A stretch of 64,000 nucleotides of DNA from Apophysomyces variabilis (GCA_002749535.1 MZZL01000402.1:248001-312000); one strand, 5' to 3'; counted from the first letter of the stretch, positions 35,739 through 49,483 are shown. Translations and numbers: made by a program. Notes: generated by a model from the letters alone, not told the origin.

Positions 35739-38700
35739 TACAGGGAAGTTTTCTTTTTCAGCGTTCGTGACAATGGAGAGCAGATGCTTTTTAGGCTTCC
35801 TTTTTTTTTTTTGGAAAGTTCCTATATCACCTCGCTTCCCTTTCAGCCGGAAAGGGATCTGTACAAGTCACACAGGAAACAGTACAAGCTCACAGACTAA
35901 CTGCGCTTTTTCCTCTTTTTTTGTACAGCAAATGTCTGAGCTAACAAACAAGAATGAGGTTTAGGCGTAGGCTGAAAATCAATTCGGGTTCAACTTTTTT
36001 TTTATATTGCATTGATCATCTTAAGCTGCATCATCCCAATACGTCCTATTGGAACTGCCTAAAAAAGAAATTTATAATAAGAAGTTTTTTTTTCTTTTCT
36101 TCTATTGTTCGTTTATATAATGTATGTATATACTTTTTAAATAGCAAGTTTCAGACAAGCTCGCCAAAAAGTAGAAAGATTTCAGGTACCAGAAATAGGG
36201 CGCCGATACAAAAACATCGATAGGGTCACACCCAGCAAGACCTGATCCAGGAGAAAGCATATCCGTCAATTATTTTGAAGCAAACCGTCATACTATAGAG
36301 CATGTAGAGCATCAGTGCAATGCTTGTTCCAAATCATAGCTCCATTCCTGGATGTCCTATGCTTTCTTTTTGAGTTTTCCATCTGCCGTCTACCTTTCTT
36401 GGCTTACCAGGAGCACTCGACCTTGAATGAACTTTCTTTTCAAAGTCTAATTAACCGAAATACTATGACGCAATTGTCCGACAATGGCGCAAAAGAAATA
36501 GAGCACAAAGTATGGCAAATGCAATCTAGTTACTATGGCAAAATCCTAATGTCGGCAGCATGGACCCAGTCTTAATAAGGTTGGTTAATGTAATCTCCCC
36601 ATGAAGATAGCTTTGCCGCGACCGGTTCTCGTCAGTGTCAATGTCCCTATGAATATTTAGCGATTGATTCCAGTAAAACCTATGTAAGTAGGGTAATTCC
36701 ACTTACCTTGAGGAATATGAGTACGACTTCAAATTTGATTGATGAGGCCAAATTCGTTTTTAACTGTGCCAGGATACGTTGAAAAACAATAAAAGAATTA
36801 CTTTTCTGAATATGTTTTTCTGTGAACAGTACCCACTTTTGCTAACGCGCAAATATGACAAGCCTATGAAACATTCTTTTCTTCATTAACTGGAAATGGA
36901 GCCCATCGAGGTCTAGGGAATGAACTCCTGGAGCTGGGTCACCCCCATTTTGTTCACCATGGTAGACAAACTTTGGAAATCTTACTGTGAACTTTCCGCT
37001 ATGTTTGGTCACTAAAAGATTAATTTCTCCTTTGCAAGTAGGGTATTTATGCAGTTTATCCTAAGCTTATAATTATGGTTCGCCATGTGCATTAATGGCA
37101 GGGAGAAAGATCGTATCCTATGACATTGATCAAGTTTAGATAGCACATGATCATTTTACTTGGGCTGAATCCATTGTATCCACCAGGCATGGTTGAAGGT
37201 CTTTAAGTATTTTTCTTTATTTCATATTGAGATATGAGCTCAACGTCGTCTGCACTTTCTGGGCATATCTTCTCTGTCTTTTGCTAGAGAAGCTGGCATT
37301 CGAGTCTATCATGACCGAAATAAGCTTTGTTGCAGTTAGTACAACAGATATGTCTAGAATAGTAGATATGCAGAACACCTCTAGCCACCGGGACAGCAGC
37401 CCACCCGCAATGCAATAGTGCAATTCGTCTGAATCAAAGTATTACTCAACAGCCATAATACAAACATAGCGTTTCCAGAAGAAATACCAGAAATTGTGTT
37501 ACCAAGATATTGATACTTACAAATACCGCATTCGCAACACCCAGAAGGACACGCCTCAAGAGCGCAAGAGTTATGTTTATCCGATCAGTTAGAACGGTGG
37601 TCCATGTGAAGCTAATCAACAGCTTATGAGCTGCTTCCTAAAGAACAAATTCGGTAAGGCCGCTAGTAATTGCAGATGAAATTGTTGCCGATCGTTCAGT
37701 TCCTTCGGAGCTTCAAAGGATATATATATAAACGCCACGTTTAAGAAAAAGGTTTATCTAATGGTTTGGTTAAGGACAGTAACGGTAAATATTGCCACTC
37801 AAGCTTTCGCATAATGGCAATTACTTTTTTCCGGATAAAGAAGGCTAGAAAACATCGGAAAGCCTATTAAATAATCCAGACTGCCTAATCAAAGGCAAGA
37901 TGATAACATCAATTCCGGCATTGTATTACTAAACCCGTTGTCTTAGTTGCTTTTAATGAAGATCCATACTTTGTTTTAGTTAGCAATGTTTGATTGTCAT
38001 TAAAGCAGCATGTGTCAAACGGAGTGATTATTCTATATGGATTCCTTGGCCTCGAGTGTCTGCACCATGGTCGCACTATGCAGGTCATCTACTTATTAAA
38101 TCTATATACAGGACATTCCTTTTCCTAAATTTGCTGATGCAGAGTGTAAAGTTCTATTTCACATGCTAAATCCATGTGCGTTTGGAAGTTTTCTGTCTTC
38201 ACCCATGATTTATACCAACCAAAAGCTGTTGCTATTATAGTGGCTTAACATAGCTACTATATGCATCGGTCCGCAAACCTTTATATCAGTGGGTCCCGTC
38301 AGACTCATGACACGCTATGATAACAATAGTTCGATAGACAAAAAATCTAAAATAGCCTCTACATCAAATATGTTACAGAACTAAAAATTTTGGGAACGGA
38401 GCATAATACTATCCACCTTACGTGCGTATGATGACAGAAATACTAACCAAAGGTAAGGTGGAAACTTGAATAACTGGCCGCAATCGAAAGATATTTCCTT
38501 CGGCGAACAGAGTACTGTCGGCAAACAACATGATATATCCCAAAATACAAAGAAACAGCGCAATAGCAAAATTGTTATCGTTTGTAAAAACGTGCGGTGC
38601 AATTGATAGCCTTTATTTCTTGCAATAATATGGCCATTTGTCTAGGACTGCTTTTGTTTTCTTTGTATCAGAGCGAGACGAGTTATTTTCCGCTCTTCAT

Positions 38701-40504
38701 GATTTTTACTAAGGTTGAGATAAACTCAGTACTCTCATAACCTTTTTTTCTGACTTGATAAAAATGGATAGACTAAGAACACAAAGCAGATAGTGACTGA
38801 TAAGTCTTTGAAATAGAAAAAACTGTTCAAGGTATTGGTACAATGGCATAGCTGAAATCATGCGCCCCTAAACCATATTTCTTATAATCACGCCTTTTAG
38901 CCGAGTTGGCTCTTGCAGGCCTTCTATATTGCCCCTGGAGAAAATCTAGTCATTAAGTTTGCTTTTAGGTTATTAACATCTAGGAAATATAAAATGTTCC
39001 AAAACATGTTATAATACTCATCGCTGAATCCTTTTTTTTTATGAACTTTGTTCAACTATTCCATGACTTCGGAAAGTAATGAGTATGCTTGTCCTCATGC
39101 CTTGGTACCTTTGCTCTTCTTTTTTCTGAAACAAAGAAATTAGGTTTGCACATGTCGCACATGACAATGATTGTAAGTTCCCTTCTTTTTCTTGTCGGCA
39201 TGGAGACCTCGTTATCGGAATCTGTCTTGATAAGGATTAACGTTTAAACGGAGATGATTCTGTGCGTTAACGATCGGGTTCGCGAGATTTAACCCTTCTC
39301 GGACAAGTGAAGGGCACTGATTTCGTTACTTGAATGCGATTTACCATAGTTTGCTACGATGAATTCAAACGCGATAGTTATGACGCCTATTTCTGTCATT
39401 AAGCCATGTGAATCCATGGAGTGTGGCACATAGCTAACAGGGCATCTAATTGTTCGATGCGGTCAACGGAGTTGGTTTTAGTAACTCTATCTGCTCGCTC
39501 TTGCTGAAAATTAATTGACAAACAATATGTACTATAGGCAGCATGTCAATATTGCATTGAGTAATGGAATCCGCTGCATGATGAAACTTTTCTCTTCATA
39601 GCTTCCAGTAGAGAAAAGGCATGCGGATTGTATCTTTTCTCGGTTGACTAAAACATCCCTTTTCCCGCTTTGTCCCTAATCTGGCCAAACCGATCTTGTC
39701 GGCATTGCTTATGGCATTGAAATGACCCCTTTAAACCTACTTTGATATTTCTTTTTACGTGTAAATGTGAGGAGATTTTGCCGTTAAATTGTTTTTTGGG
39801 GATATGTAATTAATGAACGCGTGCAGAAGGTGTGATCATACTTTTTTCGTCTTTTTCTCTCTGTCCCTCTCGTAAAATATAGGGACGATCTTAATTCTTC
39901 GTTGTAAGACAAGGACTTAAAACGAAAAAACAAATTAGGCCTTGAATCATATGAACACAAGGGTGTGTGAAAAAAAATCAATGCAGGTAAAGAACCAGAA
40001 ACAGTTGCACAAATACGAGTTATGGGAAAGCTATACTACTATAATTCTCACGATTTTTGCAAATAAAGATGAAGATGACGGATCATAAACCACACTTGGT
40101 ATAGGACATAAGATCAAGTAACAAAACGAAAATGGAATGAAGGCTAGTCTAATGAAATCGGGTCGTGTCACATCGCAACGAATCAGGTTTCATCTTTCTG
40201 TGGTATAATCACATTTGCCTCATTTGGCTCAGAAAATACCTTCACTTAGTTCTTCTCTATAAATCAAACATTTTTTGTGGAATCTATATCCTGTTATCTT
40301 ATCCTAACCTCTCTTGGCTAACTGTTTGATGTCATTCTTTGAGTGTCATTGAATCTTGTCTGACGTCCAGTCTCCATAAGAACATAAAGCCTTTGATTTC
40401 AACCACCCTTTTTTTCTTTCTTTCTGATTGTTGATTATTGTTTCTATTATACACCTCTCTCCCTTTTTGTGCATTTATTTATTGACAAATTTTCTTTCGT
40501 CATC
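35739..40504. other. 4.7-kb gene-poor region
   Basis: A/T-rich, with many stops in all frames. The only slightly protein-like stretch is 36315-36575 (+). No repeat pair, tRNA or recognisable element was found. TATAAAT near 40258 may belong to the sugar transporter promoter. Confidence 0.4.
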
Positions 40505-42214
40505 ATGCCGCAAGCAAAATCGCAGGATCTTGGTTTCCCGTTGTATATGACAATGTGTGCAACCATTGCCGCTATCTCGGGATTTAATGTTGGTTGGCAT
40601 ATCAGTAAGTCTTTAAATAATCAAGTAAACGGTACAAGACTGCTAAGGCCTTGTCCTATTCTTATTCTAGGCGTTCCTAACATGCCCCAGTCTGTTATTT
40701 CCAACTGTACGGAGGGGACGATCAGTGAATGGCCCTTACCAGCCTGCTTGCCGATGAGCAATTACGTGTGGCAAGTACCACCATGCATAGAACGTGTTGG
40801 TTAAAGAAACACAGGGGCTTAACCGTAGGCGCGTTTCCTCTGGGCGGCCTTGTCGGCTCTTTAGCAAGTATGTACTTAAATACCTGGTTTGGCAGACGTG
40901 ACAACATTATATTGGCTTGCATTTGGATGATTATTGGCGGCATATTGTCCGCTTGTTCCATTAATGTTGCTATGGTAAGCATTTCCGTTTCTTTCTTAGT
41001 TTTCTCCCTGTGTTCTACGGCGATCACCAAGAAGAAATTGCTATGCACTAACGCCATGTTAATACTAGTATTCTTTGGGCCGTGCTTTTGTGGGTATTGC
41101 CTCCGGCATGTCTGGGTCATCTGTGGCAATATATATTTCCGAAATATCCACAAAAGAGAGCCGAGGCGCTTTGGGAAGTCTCTTTGAGCTTTTTTTAAAT
41201 TTCGGTTTATTACTGACTCAGGTATCTGGTCTATACATGAGTAAGGTGCCCATTTGGCGTCTTTTGTGGGCTATTCCTACCATCATTAGCGGTATACAGA
41301 TCATCCTCCTGGTCTTTTTCACTGTTGAATGCCCACGTCGTCTGTGTGCTAACAAACAATATGACAAGGCGAGAATGGCTCTTCAGAAACTTCGAGCTGG
41401 CGCTAACATCGAAGAAGAGTTTGCTGCGCTTCTAGCAGCTCGCCAGCGTGACGCAGAAGCTGGACCTCGCATGTCGGTGTTGGACATCATCCTACTCAAA
41501 GACAAACGTGTCACTTGGAACACTGTGATCGTGATGGTGATACAAGCATATAACCAAATTGGCGGTATTGGTCCGATGAGTGTTTATTCTGTCGGCTTTC
41601 TTACAAAGGTGTTTGGCGGGAACGCGGGCATGGCAACAAATATCTCGCTTGCAGATGCGACCGGAAATATTATTGCGACAGCTGTTGCATTAATGTATAT
41701 GCATAAAGTCGGCCGAAAGGGGTTTATGCTTATTTCTTTAGGTGGAATGACGATTGGTTCCATCTTCCTTGTTGTCGGTTCTACAGCAGGAAATCCGCAG
41801 AATCTTGGTCCGCTTGTGATTACGGCCGCACTATTATTCACCTTTACGTACAGTATGGGATGTGGCGTAATTCCATGGATGATTGCACCGGAACTACTGC
41901 CGATGCATGCGCTTGCAGCTGGATCAGCCCTTGGCAACAGCTCGAATTGGTTATTCAACTTTATCGTTAATACAGTATGGCCTTTAATGGACAGCAATCT
42001 CGGTAATTACAGTTTCACAGTGTTTATTGCGATCAACGCTATTGGATTTCTCTTTATTTTGTTCTTTATGCGTGAAACTACTGGGAAAGACCTTGATCAA
42101 CAGCAAACATCCGAGAATCCCTCCATTGAATCCGGTGTAACAGCAACTAGCCAAGCCAGTCTCGATGGACTGAAACAAGGTGGATGTGTTGATCATCTTG
42201 AAAATGCATGTTAG
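40505..42214 (+). CDS. MFS sugar transporter
   Basis: Sugar porter of the major facilitator superfamily, plasma membrane, GLUT-like. Four exons (40505-40604, 40671-40770, 40815-40974, 41069-42214) encode 501 aa. Motifs: N-terminal helix with GFNVGWHIS; WFGRRD (loop 2 signature); LGRAFVGIASG; EISTKESRGALGSL; VECPRRLC (PESPR-like); QAYNQIGGI (QQxSGI-like); KVGRKG; PWMIAPELLP. Intron 2 starts with GC (TG|GCAAGT), required to make Trp and keep helix 2 in frame. The upstream in-frame GTG region at 40469 is not used; the ATG at 40505 gives the normal short N-tail. Ser/Gln-rich C-tail. The exact sugar is unknown. Confidence 0.93.
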
Positions 42215-42349
42215 CATATCTGATTTTTTCCTTGATTCTTGCTCGCTTGTATCATAGCCATGGTTGTAGTCGTTAGGACAGCCTTTTTATTTCGCTTACG
42301 TATTTTGTATTTTATGTTCATTTAAATACCATTTTTTTTTCCATTTCAC

Positions 42350-43431
42350 TCAGTCTTGCTGTAACCCTACGGAAGCTGTCCCTTTCACTGCTACTTGGTT
42401 TTGGTCATTCAAGACCCAAAGGTCATATTGGCCGTCTTCCTTCTTTTTTCCTCCTACAGTAATTGGATGGTTCACTACAAGTGGGCTTAAGCACCGATAT
42501 TGGAACGAATGGATCGATTGTCTAGAATCCTCCTTTTTTATGTACTGATTCAGCTGATGAACCATGAGCGTGAATGATAATGGGCCGTGGACAAGACATC
42601 CTGTTAAGGATTAGATCAGTATTTTGCCTACATACTTCTACTTGTTCTAAGTGGATACCTTTCTGATGTTCGACAGTAGTTGAATAGACATGGTCGTAGT
42701 GAATGAGATGTGAATTGAACGTCAACGCCGAGAAACGAAATAGCAGTATAGGAGAGGGCGTCAATTGAAGGCAGAAATCCGGAGAGGCTATAACGTCTAA
42801 ACAAGAGACATGTCTTAAAAGGGGAAAAAGTTGACCCACATCACTTTATCTTGGTGTCACCTGCGGAAAGAGGATCCTTTTTTGGCGCGGCTTTTTTGCT
42901 TTTGTCATGGTTTCCATTATCCTTTACGTATACCCAGCATCTTGACTCTGTAGCAGCCCACCCACGTTCGTTGCTCATATGTTTATCAACATAGATAAAT
43001 ACCGAGTCGCCTCGGCGCCCACCCGGTCGGAACTGAACATCGCGAATGGCAGACTCCATTTTTGCATGATCACCCACACGCAGCGGGTTTTTCGGGTTCC
43101 ATTGGAGCTCGCCTCCAGCCCACATCCGATGCGGAAACTGCGGCGGCTGCCACTCTTTTTCAAATCCATCGGGGGACAAGGCATTTTCTGGGACCCGAGG
43201 TGGGAAATAAGCAAGATGCCAGGCAGGGGGAAGCTCGGTACCCTCTGCAGGCAACTTTCCATGATTGTAAAAAGGATCATTAAGGGTGTTGCCCATCAAA
43301 TTGAATTGGGAGGCAGAGATCTTATCATGTTCCACTATTTTCTTTGTGGCTATTACTTTTTGCCACTCATTCAGATTTTGCTCGCTGGTAAAAATGCGTC
43401 GAAGGGAGTTTTGGGTCAGGCGACGAAACAT
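42350..43431 (-). CDS. mitochondrial 3-hydroxyacyl-thioester dehydratase, Htd2-like
   Basis: Hot-dog-fold dehydratase, likely acting in mitochondrial type II fatty-acid synthesis (lipoic acid supply) or as a mesaconyl-CoA-hydratase-like enzyme. Three exons (42861-43431, 42659-42796, 42350-42600) yield 319 aa. The N-terminus MFRRLTQNSLRRIFT is Arg-rich without acids, a plausible mitochondrial presequence. The first half has PPAWHLAYFPPR, RMWAGGELQW; the second has the catalytic block LLFRFSALTFNSHLIHYD (hydratase motif) and CLVHGPLSFTLMVHQL, then RCLSPLVVNHPITV. The two acceptors were chosen because they restore those conserved blocks. Length matches yeast Htd2 (about 280) with an N-terminal extension. 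Confidence 0.85.
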
Positions 43432-44146
43432 AAGAGGAGTGAGAGAAAAAGGAAGAGAAAAGAGAAATAAAGGATGGATTTGAATTTATCCGTATATACC
43501 AAATCCTTTTTTCTTTTTCTACCGCTTCTCTTTTCTTTCACTTTTCACTGTACAACGTTTAGCAAAAACTTTACTTGTTAAACTAGATGGTGATGGCATA
43601 CTTTACCTTACGTGCATACGTTGTTATTTTTTTCTTTCCAGAAAAATGATGACTTGGCATTTCTTGGGAAACCGGCTAAGCAGTCTGACGCGTGCTTTGT
43701 ACGCCACTGCTATTCCTGTTGACAACATAACTATACTTAGTATCACTTTATAATTATTACACATGATTGATGAACAAATGCGACCAAGCAGGTCCAATAC
43801 AGCGATTTTAGATTGGTACGTACATTTTGCATTAATTAACATTTTTCCAAAACAAGATGGATTCGCGTTTGCTAATTCGATAATGACGGAGGGGCTGACG
43901 AAAGATGAGGAAGAGCAAGATGGCTTAATTAAAACATGCTCTTGATCAAAAGCCAATTCTAAATTAAGCAATCTAATTGGCCAACTAATTAACCATCAAA
44001 ATGCCGCCTAAACTTGTAAACAGATTCCAAACAATTGATTCAAAAAATAGTTTATATGTAGATCATCCGACTCCTATTTTTCTTTATTTTCTTTTCTTCT
44101 CGTTTTCTCACTCTCTTCTCCCCACCCCTTATCTTTATACCCCATC
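43432..44146. other. divergent promoter region
   Basis: Lies between the Htd2-like gene (-) and the phosphatase (+), so it carries both promoters. Pyrimidine-rich tracts precede both starts. Overlapping ORFs on both strands at 43624-43971 have no recognised domain. Confidence 0.4.
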
Positions 44147-44950
44147 ATGACAGCAACTTCACTTACGATGGATAATCGATTGTCTATCGTTTCAACACAA
44201 ACAAGGCGGCGCAATAAAAAGAATCTCTCATTAGCTATTGGCGAAAAGTCTGCCTTACCACAACCATCCCCTCTTCACAGTATACCGACTACCATACCTT
44301 ATGCTCATGGTCCTGTTCGAATCCTACCCCAATTGTATCTGGGCGCTGAGCGCAATGCAATCGATCTGGAACAACTACGAGCGTATTCAATTCAATGTAT
44401 GCTCAACGTTGCAGCGGAAGTACACAATCCCCATGAACACCTATTCCGGCAACAACCCCTGAAAGACGAGGAAACGGAGAAGGGGAAAGAGGCAACGATG
44501 ATGCACTACCAGAAGTTTCCATGGAGACATAACCAGGATGATCTAGCCACCGAACTAGATCGTGCCGTTCAAGCCATCCAACAGACCCGAGACGTGGCTC
44601 ATCAAACCATTTTGGTCCACTGTCAATGTGGTGTTGCCCGATCTGCCACTCTTATCATAGCCTACGTAATGAAAACGATGCATATGCCAATGCAAGAAGC
44701 CTACGATTTCGTCAAGGCCCGTGCACCCGCAATTAATCCTAACTTGAACTTGTTGTCTCAACTACGTGAATATGGACAGACTATAATCAAGGAAGAAGAC
44801 CGCAATCGCTCTTTGGAAAACAAGATACTCCGTGTTTGGAAACGCAAGCCCAAAGTTGCGCAGGAAGAACAAGTTAAGAAGAAAACGGCGCTTGAAAATG
44901 AAGGCTGGTGGCACAAAAAACCGCCAGCTTCAGGCTTTTTTGTCTGTTGA
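44147..44950 (+). CDS. dual-specificity protein phosphatase (MAPK phosphatase-like)
   Basis: Intronless, 267 aa. Cysteine-based phosphatase of the DSP class, likely acting on MAP kinases as yeast Msg5/Sdp1 does. The catalytic loop is HCQCGVARS (HCx5R), with Cys nucleophile and Arg phosphate binder, followed by ATLIIAYVMK. The general-acid loop probably lies in FPWRHNQDDL (Asp). The front of the domain, ILPQLYLGAERNAIDLEQL and IQCMLNVAAEVHNP, is typical of DSPs. The C-terminus after about 220 is Lys-rich. No KIM-type docking motif is obvious, although the basic N-terminus (TRRRNKKN) could serve as one. Target kinase is inferred only from family. Confidence 0.93.
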   Translation: MTATSLTMDNRLSIVSTQTRRRNKKNLSLAIGEKSALPQPSPLHSIPTTIPYAHGPVRILPQLYLGAERNAIDLEQLRAYSIQCMLNVAAEVHNPHEHLFRQQPLKDEETEKGKEATMMHYQKFPWRHNQDDLATELDRAVQAIQQTRDVAHQTILVHCQCGVARSATLIIAYVMKTMHMPMQEAYDFVKARAPAINPNLNLLSQLREYGQTIIKEEDRNRSLENKILRVWKRKPKVAQEEQVKKKTALENEGWWHKKPPASGFFVC

Positions 44951-45483
44951 CATTTCCCGATTTCAGTCCCCACTTTTCCACCCATCTCTGTAGATAAAAT
45001 AACAAATTGCCCAACCAAAAAGAAAAAAAAATTTTTTCTTTGGCACTGTCTGTAAAAAAGGAATAAAAAAGCACTGGTATCATCCTCACATTTTACAATC
45101 GTTTATTTAAATATTAGTCATACTACATCTAGTGTTTCTTGTTTTACCAAACCTCTGGGTATATCTATTAAAATTATATGAGACCATGGTTCCATAAAGA
45201 TAATTCTCATTTATCAGGCGTTTTGCTTGTTTTGTTTTTGATCAGAGTGTCAAATTGAATCATATGAGTTCATGTGAAGAAATTCAACAAAATAAATTTT
45301 GTGAAGCATCATTTCAAAAAACAAGCTAACGCGCCAAAGAAAAAAAAAATTCGGAAAAGTATACACTTACCATTTCACGAACATGTTCCTAAGAGAAACG
45401 CGTAAAACCCGGTAGACAAGGGTATTTAAGTCTTTTTTGCCTTTCGGAGAAATATTTGTAAGAAGTCACAGAAAAATCGCAGT
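44951..45483. other. convergent 3' flanks
   Basis: Between the + strand phosphatase and the - strand lipase, holding both 3' ends. A/T-rich with poly-A/T runs near 45025; no gene. Confidence 0.45.
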
Positions 45484-48044
45484 TCAGAAATCGCTCTCAT
45501 CGTCGCCGTGGTCGTCATCATCTTCAGAACACTCTTGCGTCAGTTGGGCTGTTATTTCTTTACCGTCCATGACAGCCCTTCGGTCAGAAAACTGAGCAAC
45601 AAATCGTCTTCGTTTAGTTTCTTCCTTCTTGAGCTCTGACTCGGCCATGGCATCCCCTCCAGTGGCCATACTCGCACGCCTACTGCCGGCCAAAAAGATC
45701 TTTTCGTCTGAGCTTCCTAAGAGATCGTCGCTGCCATTTAGAGCAGCTCTCTCTTGATGATAGACCGAATCCATGTCAGATATAGATAATCTGTTGTTCG
45801 CCTTCTGCGACCCACGTAATGCTTTACGCGCTAGCTGTATAGATGATTCGATTCTCATTCGGTTGGATATCATAGATATCTTTGGCCAAGCTTGTAGCTC
45901 ACCCACGCGGAACAGTTTACGTAATCTAGCTGCGTCAGGGTCGGCGACTATGTACAACCAGTCCGACAACCCAGCTCTAGGCTGTTTATATAGTTGGTTA
46001 GATCAGTCATTGAAAAGGAACAAAAGCAATTACCAAGATCGTCACTGTGCCATCAAATTTCTGGAGAAAGGTTGAACTCCAGTCTTGATCAAGAAACTTT
46101 GGGAGTAGATCAAGGTCCCTTAAGACCTTGAGCCATTTGGATAGATCGAGCTTCAGCAGCTGCTCAGCTGTGGAAGCGAGAAAACCGCCACGCCTTTGCA
46201 AAATAAAGATCATTTCAGTCATGGACAATCTTTCTTTGCTCGTATTCCATACCATCCTTTGCCATAGCGATGGGTGACCGGTCGTCCAGGGCTACCTTGA
46301 TTGGCGTAAAAGAACACATGAATGTGCGGGTTAACTTGACTGACAATAGTATAGTTCACATCGAATTGCTTGTTTAACGCCAGTGTAGGAATATCAGTTC
46401 GAAGACTACCATCTTTAAACTTATGGCCATAGTTATAGGGGACGAGGCGATCGGACTTCAGCTTCTTTTGCATGAGCACGACGGGATTCAGAATCTATAT
46501 ATCAAATCGCTCAGAAATTGGGGTTTGTGTGACAGGCATTATACTTACCCCCGGAATAGCAGCAGATGCAATAATGGCGCTCCAAATTACACAATGAGGT
46601 GCTGTAAGGTAATTGAGAAGCTTCGGAGGCGAATGTGGGTCGTATGGAATGACAGAAACATTAAAGATTCGGCCGGTACGCTCATAAGCTTCTTTGAATG
46701 TCAACGATCCCCGCGTAAACCACATTGCTTCTCGGCACCATTGTTCGGCATCAAAAAAAGCACCTGTTTTGGCATATCGAACCACTTTAGAAAAGAAGGA
46801 TCCTTGGCAAATACGTATTTTCTGTTCTAATTCAGGGACCAAAATCTCTCGCAATTCCTCGTCTGTACGTGTGCACACCATAGCACCCATTAACGATCCA
46901 GCAGATGTTCCTGTAATGATGGATGGTAATAGTTTGCGATCAAGAAGCGCCCGGATAACACCTAAATGGAAGTAGCCAAAGCCAGCACCACCAGACAAGC
47001 AGAATGCAGTACGCCCGTAGTTTTTTGAATAGAGTTTGAAAGCCAAACGTTTGTCTTCCATTGATATGTGGGGACTATTAGCAAATGCTTCAATTGATCT
47101 TGTTACTGTCAGACATAATGAGGAGAAACAGCGAACAACTTTGAGACTTGTATACGCATACATAAAAGTTACATACCTTCATCCACGTATTCCTCGATCA
47201 GTTTCTTCGTGCCAAGGTAAGTGTTACTGTATAGTTTGGAATTCTCAATTCCAGCAAAATTCTCCTTTAAACATGCATATAGTACATCCTTGAGATTCAC
47301 AGCATCTTCGGGATCCTCGCTTTCACGATATTTCTTAAGGTGATGTATCACTTTTTGAATCAGTCGATAATCGTAATAGCCATGTTCATCAGCCAGCTTC
47401 CATTTGTCCTTTTGCATATATGTATCTAACGCATCAGCGGCGCGACACCATTCTTCGTACGACGTAGCTGCTCGCAATTCTTTACGCAATTGTCGTCGTT
47501 TTCCTCGCCTGCAAAGCACTTTGTTATAACGATAACAGATTTGTTGAGGCTGCTTACCAGCTGAAGAAGCTTTCCCATGCTCGGACGATCTGACGCAAAC
47601 CGATATACAAAAGCAATTCAATCAAAATAGTGGTGCCAATAGCAAACTTGAAAATAACAAGGTTTATCGACTGACATCAAAGTTAGCTTTTGTAGGACCT
47701 ACCATTAATGGATAGCGTAAAAGGGTTTGTGATATTCCCTTTGGAGCACCTGTTTCCTGCGCACGGCGCTTTTTGCTTTTCTCCTTCCGCTGTGCTGGAA
47801 GAAGTTCACTAGAGGCAGCTATATGTTCTGTGCCTGATTCAGAACTATTAAGAGGATCATAGGCAAGAGCACGTACAAAATCCGCAACATGCTCTTCATT
47901 AACGAAATCTAGGTCGAAATCAGTCTTGCGTTTTGAACCAGACTTGCTGCTTGAACAAGGGGTATAAGCGGTGCATTTGTTCTTTTCTTTTATTTTTGTC
48001 GTATCGATACTGGTGCGTTTTTGAAGTGGCCTGTGTTCTGACAT
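45484..48044 (-). CDS. patatin-like triacylglycerol lipase (Tgl3/4/5, SDP1 type)
   Basis: Lipid-droplet lipase or acyltransferase of the fungal Tgl family. Seven exons (47676-48044, 47558-47646, 47177-47508, 46549-47105, 46253-46494, 46034-46193, 45484-45981) join to 748 aa. A disordered basic N-tail (about 1-120) is followed by a hydrophobic segment (FAIGTTILIELLLYIGLRQI, about 124-143). The patatin core has the oxyanion loop GGAGFGYFHLGV, nucleophile elbow GTSAGS (Ser about 331), and catalytic Asp in DGS (about 477). Then comes the Tgl-specific region HRYGKGWRGGFLAS, LKLDLSKWLKVLRDL. The C-tail is Ser/Asp/Glu-rich, likely phosphorylated. Catalytic dyad intact. Confidence 0.93.
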
Positions 48045-49483
48045 GAGTTTGTGAAAGAAAAAAGTACTGAATCAAGAAGCTTTGCATCAATACAAGTATT
48101 TAATCTGACTTCTAATTTCGGGGATTCGCTAATTGCACCCCACGACCACGTGTCACTGGGGGTCGGGTCACTGATTTGGTATAAAATCGACTTCTCACTT
48201 TTATCGAACAATTGGAGAAATTTGCATAAGGTGTTTAAGAGCAGCATATGAAGCCTATATATACTATTAAGCTTGTGATGCACAGGGTAGCTGAATGAGT
48301 AAATCCTTCCAGGCGCCATTAACACAAAAATTCTGGGTATAAAGCGGAGTGTTATTGCTTCCACTGCCGTCCGCTCCGAGAGGCCTTATTGTGCAAAAGC
48401 CTTTAATGGGTAATCTCACTTATGCCATCCAACATAACCGTAGCGGACACAACATCTGTGGAATTGCTATAAGCTAGGCTGATGATATGTACGTATATAT
48501 GCTTTAAGATCTTACTTGCAACATAGAAAATATTTAGCACGTGGCTATTTCCAGGCTCCTCCAGGTGGGTAATCTGCATGCCTTTTTGACTGTACTCCTG
48601 GCTTCGCTAAATATCGATGTGTTTGATCTTAGACCAAGAGAAACATAACAGTAGGTGTATTTGTAAACTCTATGTATAAAGTTTTCTGACAATGGGTTAT
48701 ACTATTAACTGGTGGTGTGCAAGTGCAAGGACGCTCTTCCTTTTACCTGCCCTTGCCATAAATGCCACTTCCTCCACGGGAATGGATTGTCCACTGCTAA
48801 TGCTTTGATCAATCAAAGTTCTAGTCAAAGACAACCCCACATAATAAACAGTACCCATAAGGTCTCAAACTAGAATATAGCTTTTTCACAAATATTAAGA
48901 GCATTCCTTTGAGTTTGACTATATGCGTTGGTTTAAGGTCGCTACTGCAGCACTTGATCTATTAAAGTGTGTTCCAGGAGAGTCTCTTGTCTACTTAAAA
49001 TGTAAAGCCAGTAACCAAAATTTGATTTACGAAAATGCGCAAAAATGAATCAATGCAATCTTAATTGTCATAAACTATAGTAACCGTCCGTACTACTACC
49101 GAGATATCATTGTATGCTTTGCCCGTGCCATATCACATTGCTTATGGATGGACCATCATCCATCAATAAGAGTATTTAGAGCAGCAAAAGCTATTTTTTG
49201 TTACTGAACGTACGTACCTGACATAGACAGACCTTACTTGCGGGTACACACACGTTTGAGATGCTTCATTTACCATGACATCACTTCTCAATCTGTGTTT
49301 AAAATCGTTGCTATTTTGCGCTCCAACGTTCCTCACTTTTTTCTTCTTTGGCTTAAACTTCTGAGCTCATTTGCCTCGTACGCAAAGGCTGATAAGTACG
49401 TAGATACAAATGCTGCTTAGCACTGGGTTTGAACCTATTTGTAACTTGGATTTCTGTTGAATATTAGGAACGAAGTAGTTGAA
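48045..49483. other. divergent intergenic region
   Basis: Upstream DNA of the lipase (-) and the Rho GEF (+). An AG at the end of TTGAATATTAG just before the GEF start suggests a 5' UTR intron whose first exon may lie near 49.2-49.4 kb. No other gene seen. Confidence 0.4.

Noticed and set aside
35739..40504. centromere or origin in the long gene-poor block
   Set aside because: It is A/T-rich but shows no repeat array or other supporting structure.
45773..46975. + strand ORFs of 93-135 codons
   Set aside because: Antisense to the patatin lipase exons, with no own motif.
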